From Phoebastria nigripes (Eukaryota; Chordata; Aves; Procellariiformes; Diomedeidae), in contig JAYKAV010003151.1 in assembly GCA_035582835.1 (NCBI GenBank), positions 101,563-165,562 of the forward strand: a stretch of DNA of 64,000 nt, read 5' to 3'. This document shows, in pieces, positions 49,901 to 61,640 of this stretch (positions are counted from its first letter, which is position 1; the number at the start of each line of letters is the position of its first letter). The translations under genes were made by a program, and so were the position numbers. Under the pieces are notes generated by a model that ran no database searches, was not told the origin of the DNA, and saw only the letters and a list, made by a program, of their open reading frames with translations.

Positions 49901-52792
49901 GACAAAATAACCCAACTGTGGCTGCTAGAAAATACAGAATTAAATTTTGGCAAACCATCCAGAATAAGACATTCAAAGACGTCACCTNTTCCAGGCTATC
50001 ATTTAGGAAGAACAACAACCCTAAAGAATCCAAATACTACAAGAAAAGATATGAGAGGCAAAAATCATGCAGTGCTCAGAATCAGAGTTCACAAAATGAC
50101 AGTACATGGATCTGCACATGAATCGCCAGCCAAGACAATACACAGTATTTGGAGAAAGATGAAAGAACTACAGTGAAATGTATCATTTCGCAAACCCCAG
50201 CAGAGCATGCACAGCATGGACAAATCAGATAACAAGAGGGCTATTAGTTCAGAAGAACTCTTCAAAAAAGCTGCAGGCAGTGTTGAAGCAGAACGAGGAG
50301 TCTTGTAAGTTTGGCACAGGTGAATACAGTTATGTTTGCAACAGTGAATTAGTACTGAAAAAAAAACCAAAACTGGGCAGTAGGAAGGAAATAGGTGAAA
50401 CTCAAGGCTCAAAGGCTTATCTTTCTGAAGGGAGTTTTGTGTCAAATGCTTGAGGAAGAGCACGTATTCAATTTATAACAGCACTGAGGAAAAAGTACCA
50501 ATTACTGGATTCAAACATGTCATGTCCACAGTTTTTGCAAGAAGTTGTTCTCACTGGTAGAACTGATTCCTCATCTGTGGGCAAGTTCAAAGAATAATTG
50601 CTCTCAGAAAAAGGGAAGCTGTCAATGAAGTATAGAATACAGCTTAAGGGGCCCAGTTTTCTACCCCTATGAAAATTCTCCTGACCTTAAGGAAGGGGAT
50701 AAAAGAGAAATTGGGTAGGTTCACTTCTTTGGGAATTACAGAGCAAGTAGAAAAAGAAGAAAAGACTTTTATACTAGTTGATCACTTTAGTGAAAGCAAA
50801 GGAAGCAAGCAATGAGGAAAAAAGAGTGACGCTTTGGCTTCTAAATATGCAAAAATATTGCTAAATAAAGGTGTGAAAAGACAAAAGTGTTTCCACTACC
50901 TATGAGTAGAAAATTCTGGAAGAGATGTTCCATGCTAAGTATTTTTCTAGGCTTCGTGAATCAGCAGGATTCTGGACAATGAAACAGAAAAACAAAGTTT
51001 GCATTTTCAGACTTTCAACATCTGTTTTGGGGAACAGTTTCTTCAGATAATACCCAAGGTACTTCACAGGAAAATATAACCATTCTTTTATTGTATAGAA
51101 AGCAGTAAAATTCACTGAACTTCCATTTTAATTGTGAAGGAAAAACAGTAGATATCTACAAGCAGATACAATAAACACTTCTAGAAAAAAAGCTGGAGCT
51201 CTTGGACTAAAGTTAAAAAAAAAAAAAAAAAAAGAATTCCATAATACAGACCTACCACAGGTGTTATTTAATATAGCAAGGTGTTAACACAACAAGTTGG
51301 TACAACAAAAGTGTATAGGGGGATCCAACACAACACAGATCTTACTAGCACAGGCAAGGAAGAGCTAAAAGAGCTCTCTGAGAGGATAAACTTCTTGTCC
51401 AGACCAGTCATCTGAGAATGATACAACACAGAAATGCCCAATGAACATGCTGTGCAACATTCAAACACAAAATTGAACTGGTAACTTAAAGAGATTTGCC
51501 TTTTTAAAGGAGGCCACAGTAAGACAGTAGGAGCCAGTAAGGAGAAAATTAGATTTCTACAGTGGCGGTGAAGACTCTCAGAACAGTATACGGGTGTAAA
51601 AAACTAGTGACCAGACGCATACAGGTTATAGAGCTTTTGATGTAAAATAACAACAACGTGAATTCATTACATGCAAACAGAAAAGAAAGCTCTGGCTTTC
51701 CCTGAAGTTTTGCACATAGTTTTGAAATTTTACTTATGGGAGACAAACATTAAACCGAAACTACCTCTTTTTGCCATTGCCAGCAAGGGTGAACTTGACA
51801 TGGCAACCTTATAATGGAACACTAGCCAGCACTTTCAGCAGTTTTCACTGCTATAGAAATTGAAAAATCTCATGGTAAATTCCTGCTACTGTAACTCCTA
51901 TGAGTTTCCTGTTGAGAAAAAGGTTTTGAGACATGGACTCTGGTCAAGATTTTGCATCAGCAAATTACAGGCTAGCATTAGGAAGCCACTGAAGTCACCT
52001 GGCAACAACTATTTCAGACAGCTGTAAGCAAAAATCTAATACCAGACCCAATACCCAAGATAAATGAAGATACATAATGAGGTACAAAAGCAAATCAGAA
52101 ATGTCACTATGAGATAAGATCTCAGGAGTTACTAGTGTTTCTTAAAAATTATCAGTCTACCTGACAGGAAAGTTTCACCACAGACCACAGTGATGTTACA
52201 AGTGATTGCTTTACCAATAATGGAGTCACTGTGGAAAAAGAAAAGAGGTCACACTCCCTACCTGACTCCTTTTCACACATTATGGCATGGTTCTGCATGA
52301 GAAGTGTTTTTTCCAGCCCATAATATATGGAGGGACTCCCTTCATACCAAATAGCACTCACAGGTTGATGCAACGGATAGAGGGCTCTGTTCCTGCATTG
52401 ACATCAGTGACCCTGCTGCACAGTGAAATTTCTTCTGTTATCACCTTCATGGACATAAACTGTAGAGAGACATGTGGCACATTTTTTGGTTTTCAGCAGG
52501 GCAGGAACTGGACTATACAGTGATAACTTGACCCCCAGGACAACCGCAATAACTAGGCAAAGTATCATACAGCAGTAAAGGTAAAGACAGAGAGAGAAAG
52601 AGTGATGTGGGTGAGACAGAGGTTAAGACAGCAGCAAAAAGGGAATTCAGGTCAAAAGCAGTGGGAAGGTAAATACAAATAGAAAAGAAGGGAGGGAAAA
52701 CAAACAAGAGGCCCTGGGAAAAAAAAGACAGGAGCAAAAGTGATTAACAACACAGTCAGGATCAAAGGTAGCAGAGGCAGAAACAGTCAGAT

Positions 52793-52852
52793 GGGAGAGG
52801 AAAGAGAAGCAGAAGGAAAAGGAAAGGAAAAAAAGCAGAAGGAGCAAAAGGG
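52793..52852. repeat. Polypurine tract
   Basis: About 60 bases of almost pure G and A on the plus strand, broken only by single C bases, built of GAAG and GGAAA words. Such tracts can form triplex (H-DNA) structures when mirror-symmetric; the symmetry here is only partial. Confidence 0.8.
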
Positions 52853-55379
52853 CCCGGACCCTGTGGAAGGAGACCTTCCTCTCTGGAGGCTGGAATGGAG
52901 CCAATAGCTTATGCATGTCTGCACACTCTTGTAGCACAAAAGACACCTCTCTCCTGATATTGGCAGATCCATGCCCCAATGCCAGAAGCTTCCTATGAAA
53001 AAAGTAATTTTTAATTACAAACTATGCCATAAAGCATTCGCACAAGGGGGCTTTTTTAAGGTTATGAGGATTCTCTTTCAGGAATTACCCAGCTCTTGAG
53101 TGGTTGACCTTGAAATCTTAACATTTTTGTATGTAATCCATTTTGGATGTTATGTATACACAACAGAGAAACAGAGAAAGATGTAATTATTTGACTCCAT
53201 CAAAATACAACTACTCCTGTGGTGAACTTGACTTTAACCTTTGTATCGCATTTGCCAGATGCATTCTATAGTTATTCATCATTTTCACACATCAAGTGCA
53301 CCTTAGTTCCTCTGTTTTAACGCTCTAAAATGTAGTGCAGAGCAGCTGGCCAGATTGTTCATTCTGTTTATCCAGAGGTCAGAGGAAATGTGAACATTTG
53401 AAATCTTGTTAATATGCTTAAAAGGTAAGACANTCTCAGCCCTACTTCAGTGTACAGTCTGCTTTTGTAATAAAACACTTTTCATCTTGCTATGAGAGGA
53501 GGTTGGGTTTTTTTAATTGTGACTAGGGAATCGGAATAGATAAAGTTTCATCTCATTTAAAAGTTCATCTGATTCATGCTCAGCATTCATGCTTGTCTTT
53601 CTGAAGGCAAAAGATGATGCTTTGTACCTTTTCTCTACCCACACTAGGAAGACTTGATCAACCTCTGTAAATAATACATTGGCACTAATTTCTGTGCTCA
53701 TGGCCAGAGGCAAGATTGCATGGTGTCTGCTAATGAAAATAATTGTGAGGAGACAGAGGACAAACTAAAGAGACAGCAAGAAATAATATCAAACTTTTAA
53801 AAAACCTTTAAATTACCTATCACTGTCTACTGTTCTCTCTTCATTTGTATAGAAAAAGCCAGCTGACTCTAAATTAGGACTCAGTGAATTATTCATAATA
53901 AATAATTTATGAATCAAATTTCACTTTTTCTATTTGTGAACTAAGATCAAATTTCTCAAGTATATTAGATATTCAAAGCTATTCATGTATTTCTTCATTT
54001 AACTTTTTTTCTTCTACACAACAATCATAAGCAATATGCTACAAATACCAAGATAGAAAAGATTTTGTAAATTAGGCTTGATGTTGGAGCTNGACCAATG
54101 ACTTCACTGGGTCCAGAATTCCACCCCTTTAAGTTTCACAGGCTATTTTGCAAGTCCACAACAGGATGATGTCTGTCACATAACACAAATTGAGCGCAGA
54201 ATCTGAATTTTTATTACCTCATTCAAATGTATCTTTGAGACTGATATCGTGTCAACAAGACAAACATCTCTACTTAAAAACTTCGGGTCAACTCTGGTCA
54301 CAATGAAAGAATACTTAAAAGCATAGTCATGCCTGAATCAAAGGGGTTTTTGTTTTTTCACTGGCAGTGTATACTCATGAAAAACCCTTTTTTTTTCTGG
54401 CTCGTCTTACAAATGTTTTTGGAGCTAAACTGTACGTATAACTTAGTATTTATTATACCTGTCTGGACTGTCTTTTCTTCATATTCTTTCCTCTTTTCAG
54501 ATTTTCATTCTAACCAAATTTCTTTCACAAGTTAATGAGCTCCTAACTAAATCACGTTGAATTTCATTGGTCTGGGGCAAGGCTGACAAAAGGTGGGACC
54601 CTGTGGAGTGTTTTCACTTCTTTCCTATCTTGTTTTCTCCCCAAAGCGGGGAGAGACAATGCCTTGTGGTTTCACTCCCTGTTGACTTCTCTTCCTGTTT
54701 TTTCTGGTGTCCCTCTTCATCTTCCATGCTTGACATCACAGCACAGGGAGTGGAGAAGAGCTGCTGAATAGTAAAGGTCCAGCAGGCTAAAAAGATCCTT
54801 CTTGTCTCTAATGCCTCCTCCCCATGTTGCACCCATTATTTCCAAATTGCTCTAGATGTTTGCAGCTGGAACTACCACCCATTTTCTGTTTCCATGCTAA
54901 GTGTGAAGAACCAGCAATAAGGAGGAGTGGCAGGGCTTTAGCAAGGACAAGGAGGCAGTGCTGTGAACACAAAAATTCTGTTTGCCCAAGAGCCAAAGAG
55001 AGCTCCCAGCCCTATTGGCACCTGATTTGAGCAGCCATAAAGGTGGCCTGCTTAGAAGGGGAAAATTAGTAACAGAAGAAAAAGTCTACTGAAAAATACT
55101 GACAGAGAAATTGCCTCCCAGGCTGGGAGCCGTGAGCTGGGAACTAGGCTTTGGAACCAGAAACATCCTTGAAAAGTGCAGCTGTCCTCTTCAAAGTACA
55201 GCTGCCATACCTGAAAAGCAGAGACATCCTGACCTACCATGAATAAGCTCAAAACCAAGAAACAGTAACAGCAACTTATCATGTGGAAAAGTAGAAGCAG
55301 TCCGGAAAAATAAAATGGGTGTGAAAGAACAGAAAACATCATCATCATTGGCTGCTACAGATGAAAAATAGAAATTACC

Positions 55380-56215
55380 AACACCTATTGCCTGTTCAAA
55401 GCTGTGGTGTCCTATGTTCTGTTATCTCTATGATATAAAAGGGACTTAATTTTTATCCAAAATGGAGCTTCTCTCTCTGAGAACTTCCCATGATGCNTGT
55501 ACTTTTCCTTTCCTACACAGGTTGAATCCCACTTTATGGGGGGATGAAACTTTCTGTGAGGTCTTGGACTCCCCCCAGGGATGCCTGGCTGGCACTAGAC
55601 TCCTTGACACAACCATTTGTGAGGTGAGACTCTGTCTTTACCTTATTGGTCCCCCTTTGGACCCACTTTTTGTAGGTTTGTCTTCCCACCTCTGGGATGG
55701 TTGGGTCCCTCGCTGGGATCAGTTTTTCTTTCCCTTTGGTATGGTTTGGCCCCTTCTGTAATCTGTATAATTCACTTGATACTGGTATTATATATACCCA
55801 TATAAGTAATTTATCATAAGTATATCTGGTGTCATATTGTTGATAAGTTTGTTCACTAATGGTAAGTTCATAGTAACCTGTGATAGTATATACCTACTTG
55901 GTTGTTGCTGTTACATTGATTGTTGTTATATGACTGGTTGTTGCTATTATTTACTGCTGCCATACTACTGATTGGTGCTATATTANTGATTGCTGATAGT
56001 AATTTATAGTAGCTTTTTATATATATACGTATACACTTTATTAATCATAGGTATACTTGCTAGTGGTGATTTTTGTGGTAGTTTATTTGCTAGTGGTAAT
56101 TTTTGTGGTATTTGTGGTAATCTATAATAAAGTAGAGAAATATGCAGANTAAAGCCGCTGTGTCCTTGTGTATTAGGGAATCCTACAAACCTACAGTCAC
56201 GATCTCTACACATCT
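55380..56215 (+). mobile_element. LTR-like sequence of unidentified family (tentative)
   Basis: Suggestive features on the plus strand are a GATATAAAAGGG box at about 55431, a long moderately repetitive middle, then AATAAAG (about 56127) and TAAAGCCGCTGTGTCC about 50-70 bases before a CA-ending stretch near 56209. That arrangement resembles the end of a retroviral LTR. The middle carries degenerate TTGTTGCTATTA-like repeats and a 24-base direct repeat (56057-56080 and 56087-56110, one mismatch). I could not find matching target duplications or a primer-binding site, so the ends are undefined and the call may be wrong. Confidence 0.3.
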
Positions 56216-58345
56216 GCAGGCTGGATAACCCTTTAGGTCATGACACCATCATTCCACTGTCTATCCAAGTCATTGTCAGTAACTTGGAAATCCAACAACT
56301 CAAGAGTTTTCCTCTCTGTTGATCTACCTTCTCCTTCCCCGTCAACACCTCTCTCTCCTTCCTTTAGTTAATTTGCCAGCAATTCATCCTCTCACTTCTC
56401 CCAGGCTTACCAATCAATTTTCTGGCATATGAACAATTTTCTTCCTCAATCCATCTTCTGTATCTCTGGCCTCCAAATAAATTCTCTCCACGGGACCCCT
56501 AATCATTACTTTAGTCTATCACCTGTTCAGCCCCCAGTGCTTCCTATAATTTAACCAGCTCCACAGTCAAACATCTCCTCTATTAATTAAATGCTCGAAC
56601 TATAATTCCTACTATTTATGTTATCATTACTACCAATAATAAAGACAAAAACATTTGGCAAAAATCTTCAGTCTTACATAAACTCACTTCATTAGAGCTA
56701 GAAAAAATTCTCTGCAATACAACACAGTATTCTAAATTCATTTGGTACCTATCACAGGAATGGATTACATGCCCCGGGACTAAATGAATACGGGAGGCAT
56801 TCAATATATTCTCACATGCTTTGGCATTTGGGCATTACATCAACTGGCCTCAGGTATATGCAGACAGAGACTTGTGCATCCTGCAGCCACAGGAATCATT
56901 TGCTGAGCCATAGGCCAATAAACCAAGAATAATCTGATGCCATGGACAGTGACAAGAAGTCACTTTCTGTTATCAATTTTTGGCTAAGGAATTATCATCT
57001 GTTTAGCAGCCCTGTTTTTCCTTTTATAATCCTCTGTCAAGGACTGAAAAGAAGCCTGAATAACAGCAATAGAAGATAATCCTTTTAAGGATATCTTCCT
57101 CAAAAGAAATGTGTATCATGGAATTAATAATTTGAGCGTTTGTGTGTGGTTTGGGAAAAACAGCTTGGTACAAATGACAGNGAAAACTTACAGAGGTCAC
57201 CATTAAAAGCTACAATTTTTTTTCCTGCTACTACTTTCCCATTAGAGCAGTGTATGCCTTATTCGTTCAGTTCTATATAGTGAGTTTATGAAGAACTGAG
57301 GCAGCAGTTCTCAAGCAATTAAACCAATGGGAGACTGGCTGACGAAATATCACTGGGTCTTCTCTTTGCTTCCACCTTTAAAAGACTTATAAAATGGAAT
57401 TCATGGTATAATTTTTTTATGACCAATTGCTGCAAACCCCACACAGAGGCATTAATCAGAAAGAGAGTGGTCTGCACAATTGTGAATAGGATGAAAGGTG
57501 ATTTAATATGCAACCTCTCTACTACACTAGCTTTTTTAGGTGTTTGAGAATTTCTGACATGAAGGGAATTTGGCAAGTACTATATAACAGTAGCTAGCTA
57601 CAAAGGAGAATGAAGTAATGTTAAGGTCAAGTGAAGTAACAGTATATACTCAATTTCTATTTTTGTAGTTTGTTACTATATTCTTAGAACTGTAAATGGA
57701 ACCATATAGGGTAAGGTTGAGAACGATTAAAAATATAAATAAATAGAGCTGACCATATACTTGACTAAATAAGAGTTAAATAAGTATTTTACTGCTTGTC
57801 TTATCCACACTCAACAACCTTTTCGGGTTGGGAAAGTAATATGAATACTTAATCATGTTTCCCCTGAAGACCTTCATGTCACAGTTCTTTTGCCAACACT
57901 CTTGAGTTTATTCCAGCTATATACTTCAGAGCTGGCTGACAGTACCCATCTTAAGCTTTATATTATTCTGAAAAAACAGCACTCAATATTTTAGAGTCTG
58001 ATAAATGACTGGCAAGCACCATTAATTTGCTGGATATTCGGGGTACTGCAAATGATCTTCAAATGTAATGAGATCTGGGAGCTGTCAATCCAGAGGAAAA
58101 TTTCTCCTGCATTAAAGAAAATGTCAAAACTAAGAAACATCTTAGCCAGAAGAAATTTATACATCTTATGATAAATTGAGATACAGACAACAGTATTCCA
58201 GTTTACTTCTCAGTTTCAAGTATTCACACCAGCCACTGAAGGAATTGCTAGTTTTAGTGAATTCCACAGATTCCACACTGTATTATTGCTTTATCAATAA
58301 GTGTATATTCTTGTGTAAAACACAGGATAATTTTTGAGGTAAAGA
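56216..58345. other. Unique DNA, no gene seen
   Basis: No gene or repeat recognised; pyrimidine-rich on the plus strand from about 56.3 to 56.6 kb. A 12-base palindrome, GTAGCTAGCTAC, lies at 57590-57601. Open frames are under 90 codons. Confidence 0.55.
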
Positions 58346-58405
58346 GAGGTAAAGAAGTCTAACTGGAGTCCAGTGGAGGTAAAGGAGTTTAGCTGGAGGC
58401 CAGTA
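58346..58405 (+). repeat. 30-bp imperfect tandem duplication at the edge of a CR1 copy
   Basis: The 30 bases at 58346-58375 are repeated at 58376-58405 with five differences; both begin GAGGTAAAG. The second copy continues into the CR1 reverse-transcriptase sequence (GGAGGCCAGT is CR1), so the duplication includes the CR1 edge. Confidence 0.85.
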
Positions 58406-59215
58406 ACTAGTGATGTACCCCAGGGCTCAATATTGGGTCAAGTCCTGTTTAACGTCTTCATTAATGATCTGGATGATGGGGCAGAATGTACCCTTAGCAT
58501 GTCAGCTGATGACACCAAAGCGGGAGGAGTGGCTGATAGGCCAGAGGGTCGNGCTGCCATCCAGAGGGACCTCGACAGGTTGGAGAAATGGGCTGACAGG
58601 AACTTCATGAAGTTCAGCAAGGGGAAGTGCAAAGTCCTGCACCTGGGGAGGAACAACCCCAGCCACCAGTACATGCTGGGGGCCGCCCAGCTGGAAAGCA
58701 GTTTGGCAGCAAAGGACGTGGGGGTCCTGGTGGACAACAAGCTCACCATGAGCCAGGAATGTGCCCATGCTGCTAAGAAGGCTAACAGTGTCCTGGGCTG
58801 CATTAGGAGACGAGTTGCTAGCAAGTCAAGGGAGGAGATCATTCCTTTTTACTCAGCACTGGTGAGGCCACACCTGGAGTACTGTGTCCAGTTCTGGGGT
58901 CCCCAGTATGAGAGACACAGGCATACTAGAGAGAGTCCAACAAAGGGCCACTAAGATGATGAAGGGACTGGAGCACCTCTCCTATGAGGAAAGGCTGAGA
59001 AAGCTGGGACTATTTAGCCTGGAGAACAAAAGGCTCAGGGGGATGTCATCAATGTATATAAATACCTAAAGGGAAGGTGCAAAGAGAACAGAGCCAGGCT
59101 CTGCCCAGTGAGAGGACAAGAGGCAATAGGCACACACTGAAACACAGGAGGNTCTGTCTGAACATCAGGAAACACTGTGAGAAAGCACTGAACATTAGAA
59201 ATCACTGAGAGAGAG
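58376..59215 (+). mobile_element. CR1 LINE, C-terminal half of reverse transcriptase (broken)
   Basis: Plus-strand CR1 ORF2 fragment. A frame open from 58373 to 58954 (193 codons, one N) encodes the second half of the reverse transcriptase palm: motif B (VPQGSILG) near residue 16, then INDLDDG, then motif C as SADD, where CR1 has FADD. After that come DRLEKWADRN, KCKVLHLGRN, KDVGVLVDNKLTMS and [18 protein letters not shown] frameshift near 58915 moves the rest ([20 protein letters not shown]) into another frame, open to about 59069, and a second shift near 59035 precedes decayed sequence. The 3' untranslated end and tail are missing, so the copy was cut after insertion. It is inactive. Confidence 0.95.
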
Positions 59216-59371
59216 ATTCTGCTCATTCAGCCTATACGTCAACAGCTTGCCTATGAGGATCTTATGGGAGACAGTGTTGAAAGCCTTCCTGAAGTAAAGA
59301 TAGACAATATCCGCTGCTGTCCCCTTGTCATTCCGTCATACAAGGTTATTAGGTTGGTTAAGCATGACTGC
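59216..59371 (-). mobile_element. CR1 LINE, reverse-transcriptase motif A region (opposite strand)
   Basis: On the minus strand this encodes the part of CR1 reverse transcriptase just upstream of the neighbouring plus-strand fragment: an LTNLI-like start, then the motif A block resembling YLDFSKAFDTVSHK, then a KLL-Y-LNEQ-like end. A small internal deletion lies near 59327. It abuts the plus-strand fragment directly and also lacks the CR1 3' end, so the pair results from rearrangement or from two insertions later trimmed. Confidence 0.85.
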
Positions 59372-60873
59372 CATACAAAGGTGTTACAGAGGTTTAATCA
59401 GTCAAAATAGATGACTAACCGCAATAGCAGGCTAAAAATTTAGCCTCTTTACATCTTCAAGAATATTTGGGGGGAAAAAAGAAATGTACCTTTCCTGAAG
59501 CTATTTTTCCAGCAGACCAAGCCTTTAGTGACTTTTGCATTAATCTGCAGTTTAAACAGAGCCAGACAATCAAGAGCTCCAGAAGAAAAGGTAATTTTTA
59601 AAAATTATGTTTGGAACAATTGACAGACAAAATTATACACACTAGACTACAGTTTCCTAGTTTGTGCTTCATGTAGACACTAATGCTTCTTAAACAAGCA
59701 TGCTTATACAAGTATTTACAAAATAATGATAAATTGTATGATGTCCATCATTTTGAATACTATTTAGCTATAGAAGCCCCAAGAAAGAAGTAAAGGTCAA
59801 TTATGGAACATTATTTGGAAGACATACAAGTTTTAAATTCAGTTTTGGTAGTCAANTTTTTAATTGCCACCAATATTAAAGCATGAAAATTTGCTTTTTT
59901 TTTCCCCAGAAGCTGGAAATTTATGCTGGTCAAAAGTAAAACTGTTAAACCTCTAATTGTGCTATATGTGTACATTCAAAGATTAATTCTCTGAGCCTAC
60001 TAAATTTTTCTCTTCAGCAAAAAATATTTCATAACCCAAAATCAGTTTGGGAGACAGTATTAATTCTCAGCATGTCATAACACCAGAATAAGAAATGTGA
60101 GGCTGCTCACATTTTTTTCTCCAGCTCCTTCTTACAGGCACTCTCCAGTATTTCTAGCTTGTCTTCTGTAGTAGAAATCCTGATGAACAAATCTCTAAAA
60201 TCGGAGAATGTGAAAGGTCAAAGGCAAAGTATATCACTGTCATTTTACATTTCTTACTCTTTCAGTACGTATCTCTGTGTATTTCCTATTTTCTTCATCA
60301 GAAAGAAACCTGCAGGTGTGATTTCATCTTGATTATTGGTTGTAATTCTAGTATTCATGCAAATATAGCAGGACCTAATTCTATTATGAAACAGAATCAA
60401 ACACACCATGTTCCCAGGTGTAATAGTCTAATTGTAATACAAGAAGTGCCTCTTGGATTTCACTACCTAGAATCCTTAACAGGAAGTAGCATGATTAGTA
60501 GCAGCTCACCTCAAGGTCTCCGTCTTCTCTTACCAAAAATTATTCCCTCATGTGTGTGATATACCGCACTTGCTGCAATCCTCCCCTGCATCCCAATTTG
60601 CTCTTTTTCAGTGCATCAAACTTACTGCTGTCAAAAGCATATTATTTTCTTGCCACACTTACTGAGTTAGTTCCTCTTTAACAGCCAATTCCTGGTTTCT
60701 CTTAGCAGGAAAGTTCTAACTTTTTGTCCTCACTTTTAAGGCTTGTCACAACACTGCTTCTTCCCACCTACAGTTCAGTTCTCGTGTCCTCCTACACACC
60801 TAATGAGATGACAATACTTATTACAATTTTCCTGGNTTATTGTGCCCCTTCCTTTTTCTCCCTTCCCACCTTG
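59372..60873. other. Unique DNA, no gene seen
   Basis: No gene or repeat recognised in about 1.5 kb between two CR1 blocks. Open frames are under 80 codons. Single N bases at 59856 and 60836. Confidence 0.55.
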
Positions 60874-61640
60874 TAAGAACATAAAACTGAATCAGAAAAG
60901 GGTCTAACTAGCCCAATATCTGATTTCTAGCACTGACAATAAATGTCTGCCTCAGGAAGAGTGAAAACAGTGCACATGTATATAATTCCCCTCTCAAGTA
61001 CTCTACCCATTTTGAGCTATTCTCAGTCTGGGATTTCCCAGTACAGAGAGAGTTTCTGTATTTCGTATACCATATATATTTCTCTTCCAAATAGTTGTCC
61101 AGTCTCCCTTGAGAGTCATGTAAATGCCTAGTATGCACAACCATTTTTTGTCTGTGGCATACAGGTGCTATCTCCTTCACAAGAAACTGTCTCCTCTTTT
61201 TTTTTTTTTTCACACCTGGTTCCTATTGCCTGTATTGGGTGCATGCACTCACACTGGAAGAAAAGGTAAGTAAGTAATTTTTGGCCACTTTGTCCATATT
61301 ATTCATAATTCTGTAGACATTTATGGTATCTCCCTTGTCATCTTTTCCCAGGCTGAAGTATCAGTTCCTCTTGCAAAAGCTATTCCTTACTTTCGACCAT
61401 GCTTTCTGTCCTTCTCAGAAGCTTTTCCATTTCTGCTGTAGCTATTTTAAGGTGAAAGAACCAGAACTGTGTGCAGATATTCACTGTTCACAACCCTTTC
61501 TTTACATCAACAATGAGTAAGACACAAAATTTGGTGTAGGGCCAGAATCTTGGAGCCAAAACTTCTTGGAAGTAGCAAAATACACCATTAATGTGCCCCA
61601 TGACATCTTGCTTTTTTCACTTCTTCTAAGTTCCTACATC
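60874..61640 (-). mobile_element. Ancient CR1/L3-like LINE, 3' end and end of ORF2 (minus strand)
   Basis: Read on the minus strand, this is the 3' portion of a reptile-type CR1. Plus-strand landmarks, in order from the element's 3' end, are TAAGAACATAAAACTG with TCTAACTAGCCCAATATC, then AGTTGTCCAGTC, then CACAAGAAACTGTCTCCTC, then CTGTAGACATTTATGGTATC with CCCAGGCTGAAGTATC, then AACCAGAACTGTGTGCAG. These match, from memory, the 3' untranslated region and the last part of ORF2. All frames are broken, and a T homopolymer has been inserted near 61197-61211. The inner boundary fades out at about 61.6 kb. Divergence is similar to the copy at 35 kb. Confidence 0.75.

Larger units (their letters stand above)
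46603..55379. other. Unique DNA, partly purine-skewed, no gene seen
   Basis: No gene recognised over 8.8 kb. It holds the G-quadruplex motif at 46942-46969. A long plus-strand purine-rich zone runs from about 49.5 to 52.9 kb and contains overlapping open frames on both strands (124 codons minus at 50089-50463, 91 codons plus at 50178-50453) that I cannot identify. There is a poly-A run at about 51214-51233 and a polypurine tract at 52793-52852. A GC-richer zone at about 54.55-55.05 kb is also unidentified. Confidence 0.5.

Noticed and set aside
53373..53421. Short exon-like segment between a good acceptor and AAAAG-GTAAGA
   Set aside because: All three frames contain stops or are too short.
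57590..57601. 12-base palindrome GTAGCTAGCTAC
   Set aside because: Likely chance; made of the repeated word TAGC and has no context suggesting function.
58438..58842. 134-codon minus-strand frame
   Set aside because: Antisense shadow of the CR1 reverse-transcriptase frame.
61258..61270. Perfect splice donor AAAAGGTAAGTAAG
   Set aside because: It lies inside the ancient CR1 3' region and has no acceptor or open frame upstream.
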